From: Chitinophaga dinghuensis
Lineage (GTDB): Bacteria; Bacteroidota; Bacteroidia; Chitinophagales; Chitinophagaceae
Assembly (NCBI RefSeq): GCF_003259435.1
Contig: NZ_QLMA01000008.1
Span: forward strand, 186,001 to 250,000
DNA: 64,000 bases
Direction of reading: 5' to 3'
Part shown: one piece after another, positions 60,462 through 64,000 of the stretch
Numbering within the stretch: position 1 is the stretch's first letter
Layout of the letters: every line of letters begins with the position of its first letter
Notes under the pieces: model-generated
Database searches by the model: none
Told to the model about the DNA's origin: nothing
The model's input: the letters and a program-made list of their open reading frames with translations, nothing else
Made by a program: the position numbers and the translations under genes

Positions 60462-60928
60462 TGTATTACGATCATGATTTAATTAGCCTTAACAGGGCAT
60501 TAAGAGCCAATGATCGAATGTTTTTTAGGGCTCGAATGCTTACGATCCTTATAGAAACAAGTCTTCGATTTACAAGTTTAAAAACTACTGAAAAGATCCT
60601 ATCCATTTTAGCAAAGAAAGTTTCTCCTCCCAATGAAAAAGAGATGGTTGCTATATTGGACAAGTACGCTACCATCTTTAATCAGATAAACCATCAGCCT
60701 GATTTAAAAGGGCGATGCTTATCACAATCATTGGCCCTGCGTTGCTTACTACAGAGAAAGGGTATTACTTCAGCGTTAAAAATAGGTGTAAATCAGATCC
60801 GTGGGAATTTTGATGCCCATGCATGGCTAGAGAGAGACGGTATACTAATAAATGACCACCCTTCTGTAATTGCAAATTATTTTGTTTTGCCAGAAAGTAA
60901 ATTAAACATGACTCTTAAAATTAAATGA
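60461..60928 (+). CDS. Lasso peptide B2 protein (transglutaminase-like leader protease)
   Basis: 155 residues. The protease core shows Cys86 in KGRCLSQSLAL, His120 in FDAHAWLE and a probable acidic partner at Asp132 in INDHPS, the Cys-His-Asp layout of B2. LRCLLQRKGI and LKIGVNQ are the usual surrounding blocks. B2 cuts the leader after the threonine at -2 of the core. The start overlaps B1; the end overlaps the C gene by 4 nt (ATGA). Confidence 0.92.
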   Translation: MYYDHDLISLNRALRANDRMFFRARMLTILIETSLRFTSLKTTEKILSILAKKVSPPNEKEMVAILDKYATIFNQINHQPDLKGRCLSQSLALRCLLQRKGITSALKIGVNQIRGNFDAHAWLERDGILINDHPSVIANYFVLPESKLNMTLKIK

Positions 60929-62757
60929 GCGGATTCATTGGTATAATATCTTCTCAACCCCAGGAAACAAACACAGCGCTCCTTGATCTGTCAGCAATTG
61001 CAATTGCATCCTGTTGTGATGACTACACGGGGTCATGGCATAGCCATCAGGCTGATTTGCGGTTTGGTTGGCTTAAAACCTCAGAAGATACAGCAGAAGA
61101 GCATCTACCATTTAGTGTAGATGAAAATCTCCGTATTGTGGGAGATGTGCGCCTGGATAATCGTATTGCACTGGTGACTGAACTTGGTGCCTTCTTTGAA
61201 GCCATCAATTCGTCTACCCCTGATTCCTACCTGCTTCTGTATGCCTATAAGCATTGGGGAGAGGATTGTCTGCAACATATCGCTGGAGATTTTGCCTTTG
61301 CCATTTGGAATGAGCAGACGGGTAACCTGTTTTGCGCCCGGGATCATTTTGGTTTGATTCCATTTTATTATGCTTCATATGAAAAGCGGTTTCTATTCAC
61401 CAACTTTTATCATGCGCTTAAAGATATACCTGATCTGATGTCTGAACTATCGGATGATGTGCTGCAAGATTATCTGAGAAGTGGACAAAACAAGCGCTTC
61501 GATCAAACGATCTATAAAAAAATAAAAAAACTTCCGCCTGCTCATAAGTTGATTTATGAAGACGGAGAAACTTATATTAGTCGCTATTGGGAAATCCCAT
61601 CCCATATGGAGCCTATCCGGTACAAAACAACGAAAGAGTATGTCAGCCATTTCTATAACTTGTTTGAGCAATCGATTAAAGACCGCACTCGCAGCAATAA
61701 AATAGCCAGTTCACTAAGCGGTGGTATGGATAGTTCGTCCATAACAGCGATAGCAAAAAAAGTACTTAATGAGAACTATGGCGACAATCATACACTTGTA
61801 TCTTTCAATATTGCCTACACTCAGCTTGTAAGTGAAAAGGAAGGATATTTTGCAATGCTCATATCCAGGCATCTTAACATTCCCATTGAACAATACATTG
61901 CAGAGGATTATGTTAAAAATGTGGCCCAGCCACTGACCACCTGGATTCCCGAGCCGGCAGGTGTACCTAGCGCAACAGCAGAGTCTCAAATACTTTCTGA
62001 TACCACAACTTTTTCAAGGATATATCTGACAGGATTTGGAGGAGATCCATTGTTCGAGTTTGAGCCGCTCTCTCATCGAAGACTCTCCATGCAAGGCTAC
62101 TGGCTGCAGCCATTCCTGGATAATCTGATATTCTATAAAACATTTGGCCATCTTATCCGAACAATAGGGCAAAAAATAAGGAAATTAATAAAGAAGGAGC
62201 CCATCAACAACGACAAGACGCCTTTCTGGTTTAATTCCTCTTCTGTTCCTGACCGATATTCGCCAATTAAACCAAATAAAGATACTCCTTCCATGCGGTC
62301 AAATTTTTCTATGACCGAAAATCCTTACTGGTCATGGTTATTTGAAACCTCTCATCCTGGCTTTACTGGTAAAAAAGTAAAGGTAAGACAACCATTTTTT
62401 ACATTAGATCTTTATCTGTTTATTCTTGCGCTTCCCCCTCATGTATTGTATCAAAAGTCACTATTACGCATGTCCATGATACCATACCTTCCGGGAGAAG
62501 TTATAAGAAGGCCTAAAACACTCTTATTCGGAAATCCTCTTTCTCAAAACTTAAAAAAACAGGAAATACAAGATAGACTCGAAGAAATAATTACGCAATC
62601 AGGTGATTTCTTAGCTGGTAAAATAGACGTCCCAAATCTGCTGGCTGCAATCAGAGATCCTGTTTATGCTGACATGTCCTATACTTACTTTTTACCTGTT
62701 TCACATGTTTTATTATGGAAAAATTACACTTTTAATAATTTCACTAACTTAAAATGA
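60925..62757 (+). CDS. Lasso peptide C protein (asparagine-synthetase-like macrolactam synthase)
   Basis: 610 residues. The N-terminal half is an Ntn-type amidotransferase fold (MSGFIGIISS, GDVRLDNRIAL, YKHWGEDCLQHIAGDFAFAIW) but without the Cys2 of a glutaminase, which is normal for lasso cyclases. The ATP-pyrophosphatase loop SLSGGMDSSS (near 263-272) should activate the acidic side chain as an acyl-AMP. The C-terminal helices follow. It makes the macrolactam ring between the core N-terminus and an Asp/Glu. Overlaps B2 by 4 nt; the precursor gene begins 10 nt after it. Confidence 0.93.
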   Translation: MSGFIGIISSQPQETNTALLDLSAIAIASCCDDYTGSWHSHQADLRFGWLKTSEDTAEEHLPFSVDENLRIVGDVRLDNRIALVTELGAFFEAINSSTPDSYLLLYAYKHWGEDCLQHIAGDFAFAIWNEQTGNLFCARDHFGLIPFYYASYEKRFLFTNFYHALKDIPDLMSELSDDVLQDYLRSGQNKRFDQTIYKKIKKLPPAHKLIYEDGETYISRYWEIPSHMEPIRYKTTKEYVSHFYNLFEQSIKDRTRSNKIASSLSGGMDSSSITAIAKKVLNENYGDNHTLVSFNIAYTQLVSEKEGYFAMLISRHLNIPIEQYIAEDYVKNVAQPLTTWIPEPAGVPSATAESQILSDTTTFSRIYLTGFGGDPLFEFEPLSHRRLSMQGYWLQPFLDNLIFYKTFGHLIRTIGQKIRKLIKKEPINNDKTPFWFNSSSVPDRYSPIKPNKDTPSMRSNFSMTENPYWSWLFETSHPGFTGKKVKVRQPFFTLDLYLFILALPPHVLYQKSLLRMSMIPYLPGEVIRRPKTLLFGNPLSQNLKKQEIQDRLEEIITQSGDFLAGKIDVPNLLAAIRDPVYADMSYTYFLPVSHVLLWKNYTFNNFTNLK

Positions 62758-62767
62758 AGATTTAATT

Positions 62768-62914
62768 ATGCAACATGAAGTAACTGCACAAATAGAAAAA
62801 AAGGTATATCAGTCCCCAGAATTAAAAGATCTTGGCAAGATAGGAGAAGTGACAAACACAAATTCCAGTGGGGCAGGATCACAAGATAGCGGTACCAATG
62901 GTTATAATTCATAA
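62768..62914 (+). CDS. Lasso peptide precursor (A), 48 aa
   Basis: The ATG at 62768 opens a short gene of 48 residues: MQHEVTAQIEKKVYQSPELK, then DLGKIGEVTN, then TNSSGAGSQDSGTNGYNS. The leader has the lasso pattern Tyr14-x-x-Pro17-x-Leu19-x-x-x-Gly23 that B1 recognises. Thr29 or Thr31 would be the -2 residue. With Thr31 the core starts at Ser33 and Asp40 is residue 8, the usual ring acceptor position; with Thr29 it would be residue 10, which is outside the known 7-9. So the predicted core is 16 residues, with an 8-residue ring and an 8-residue tail ending in Ser48. The C-terminal Ser suits the lasso kinase gene beside it. Confidence 0.88.
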   Translation: MQHEVTAQIEKKVYQSPELKDLGKIGEVTNTNSSGAGSQDSGTNGYNS

Positions 62915-62928
62915 TTAGTTAAAGAATT

Positions 62929-63864
62929 TTGCATTTCACTATAGAATTCATTCATGTAAGTAATACTGAATTCGCTGAACTGAAGAAAGGACTCGAATTC
63001 AATACACTTATACGCTCTACTTATTCCGCAACCTTTGGTGAAAATATTTATGCAGGAAACACTTCTGAGAATAAGAAGTGTTTCCTTTTTGAATATCACG
63101 ATGATCAAGCACCAGCAGTAAGTTTCATTATCCTGTCAGATGGTAAAAGCGTGTTTTATCATTTTACCAGCAACGCCTCTCAGCAATCTGTTCAATCGTT
63201 AATTCGGGGGAATATTACTAAGTTCTGCTTACAGGAACAGGGTTATTTTTGTTTACATGCATCTGCTATATGCATAGAGAATAAAGTAGTACTTTTTATG
63301 GGTAAAAAGGGAGCCGGAAAATCTACGCTAGCCACCTATTTCCACCTTAGAGGCCATGCGATATGGTGCGACGATTATTCACTATTGCAACAGGAAAATA
63401 ATTCTTTCATTGCATCACAGGGGGAAACTTCCCTAAAGATTAATCCGGATATAGCATCTGCCCTGGATATCCCCCAGGCAAACCTTACACGCGTCTTCGA
63501 TTTGCCAGATGGTTGGGAGAGAACCGCATGGTCGGAAATGATGACCCAAAAATATTACTTCAGTCAGCAAACCCCTTCTGTAGATATTCTTCCCAGACAG
63601 GTTGCAGCCGTATTTTTCATTAATACAAGAGTACCTGCGCCCGAAAAACTGATCACCACCATAAAAAGAACAGATGCACTTTCCGTATTAATGGCTGAAA
63701 TATTACTTCCTGGTCTTAATTCCAAACAGTACCTTAAGACTTATTTTCAATCAGCAATTTCCCTCCTTGAAATTGTTCCAGCCTATAATATACATTCTCC
63801 AGATAATATAATGCGCATTGATGAAGTGTATGATTCGGTAATTGAAACGTTAAGTATATCCTGA
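62929..63864 (+). CDS. Lasso peptide kinase (HPr kinase-like)
   Basis: 311 residues with a TTG start at 62929, 14 nt after the precursor; no ATG follows before the conserved part. CLHASAI (108-114), the Walker A loop GKKGAGKST (125-133) and WCDDYSLL (146-153) match HPr kinase/phosphorylase-type lasso kinases. The family is known to phosphorylate the C-terminal serine of lasso precursors, and here the precursor ends in Ser. No typical HPr partner is present, so this role is likely, though inferred. Confidence 0.85.
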   Translation: MHFTIEFIHVSNTEFAELKKGLEFNTLIRSTYSATFGENIYAGNTSENKKCFLFEYHDDQAPAVSFIILSDGKSVFYHFTSNASQQSVQSLIRGNITKFCLQEQGYFCLHASAICIENKVVLFMGKKGAGKSTLATYFHLRGHAIWCDDYSLLQQENNSFIASQGETSLKINPDIASALDIPQANLTRVFDLPDGWERTAWSEMMTQKYYFSQQTPSVDILPRQVAAVFFINTRVPAPEKLITTIKRTDALSVLMAEILLPGLNSKQYLKTYFQSAISLLEIVPAYNIHSPDNIMRIDEVYDSVIETLSIS

Positions 63865-63865
63865 A

Positions 63866-64000
63866 ATGAAAAAAGTAATTGATGAATACTCGCTTTTAAA
63901 AGCGACTGGAATTTTTTGTGACTCGCTTCCCAAAAGCCTGGTATCTCCTACGCAATTATCGTTATTGAAAAAGGCAGCAGATTTTTTCCCACCACTTCTC
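63866..64000 (+). CDS. Lasso-cluster gene cut by window edge, possible nucleotidyltransferase
   Basis: An ATG at 63866, one base after the kinase stop, opens a frame without stop to the end of the window (45 residues, MKKVIDEYSLLKATGIFCDS and on). The piece is too short to show a domain. In related clusters the gene after the kinase is a nucleotidyltransferase-family protein whose helical N-terminus looks similar. This is position-based inference. Confidence 0.45.
   Translation, partial: MKKVIDEYSLLKATGIFCDSLPKSLVSPTQLSLLKKAADFFPPLL

Noticed and set aside
1..64000. CRISPR array or rRNA operon
   Set aside because: I saw no regularly spaced repeats and no rRNA sequence in the window.

Overview
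The window is chromosomal DNA from a Bacteroidota bacterium, most likely a Chitinophaga-like member of the Chitinophagaceae (inferred). The signs are ECF sigma/FecR pairs with TonB-dependent receptors, many 'CxxxxC'-type exported lipoproteins, fasciclin and IPT/NHL surface proteins, TAnnTTTG promoter boxes, and double-glycine 'natural product' leaders typical of Bacteroidota.

Region 1 (1-2 kb): the start of a FecR anti-sigma gene that runs off the left edge, its ECF sigma factor, and a VOC + YdeI-like pair.

Region 2 (2-14.9 kb, minus strand) is the most interesting part. Five paralogous small precursors share a 28-residue double-glycine leader and an almost invariant six-cysteine pattern C-x7-C-x8-CC-x11-C-x10-C, which is the cysteine order of inhibitor-cystine-knot peptides. 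On the same strand lie a VKOR-thioredoxin chimera with a cysteine-less C39-like domain, a TlpA-like thioredoxin lipid/periplasmic protein, a peptidase-containing ABC exporter, its HlyD adaptor, and four glycosyltransferases (GT25-like single, GT25-like tandem duplicate, GT2, GT10). I read this as one biosynthetic and export system for secreted, disulfide-bonded and possibly glycosylated peptides. Three precursors are preceded, at a fixed distance of about 42 nt, by a conserved 48-nt element.

Region 3 (15-28 kb) is mixed accessory DNA: AraC regulator + SDR, a SASA-type esterase, a HARE-HTH/PD-(D/E)XK nuclease, a serine hydrolase, a broken esterase, a lipoprotein, an AT-rich S41 protease, an AbiGi-like fragment and tRNA-Lys(UUU).

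Region 4 (28-45.4 kb, minus strand) is a coherent surface locus: ECF sigma, FecR, STN-domain TonB-dependent receptor, two DUF4397-like lipoproteins, three fasciclin lipoproteins, an Oar-like TonB receptor and an IPT/NHL lipoprotein. It probably forms one long, sigma/anti-sigma-controlled transcription unit.

Region 5 (45.6-59.8 kb) holds ordinary single genes: FtsX-type permease, DUF6340 lipoprotein, alpha/beta hydrolase, EthD protein, NylB-like hydrolase, Crp/Fnr, SRPBCC, SnoaL-like, AraC, NmrA. It also holds an exported protein with an acyl-carrier-protein fold signature that lacks the phosphopantetheine serine.

Region 6 (59.8-64 kb) is a lasso-peptide cluster, entered through a fragment of a tyrosine recombinase: B1 (PqqD/RRE), B2 protease, C (asparagine-synthetase-like cyclase), a 48-aa precursor ending in Ser, an HPr-kinase-like lasso kinase, and the start of a further gene cut by the right edge. 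The C-terminal Ser next to a kinase gene suggests a phosphorylated lasso peptide.
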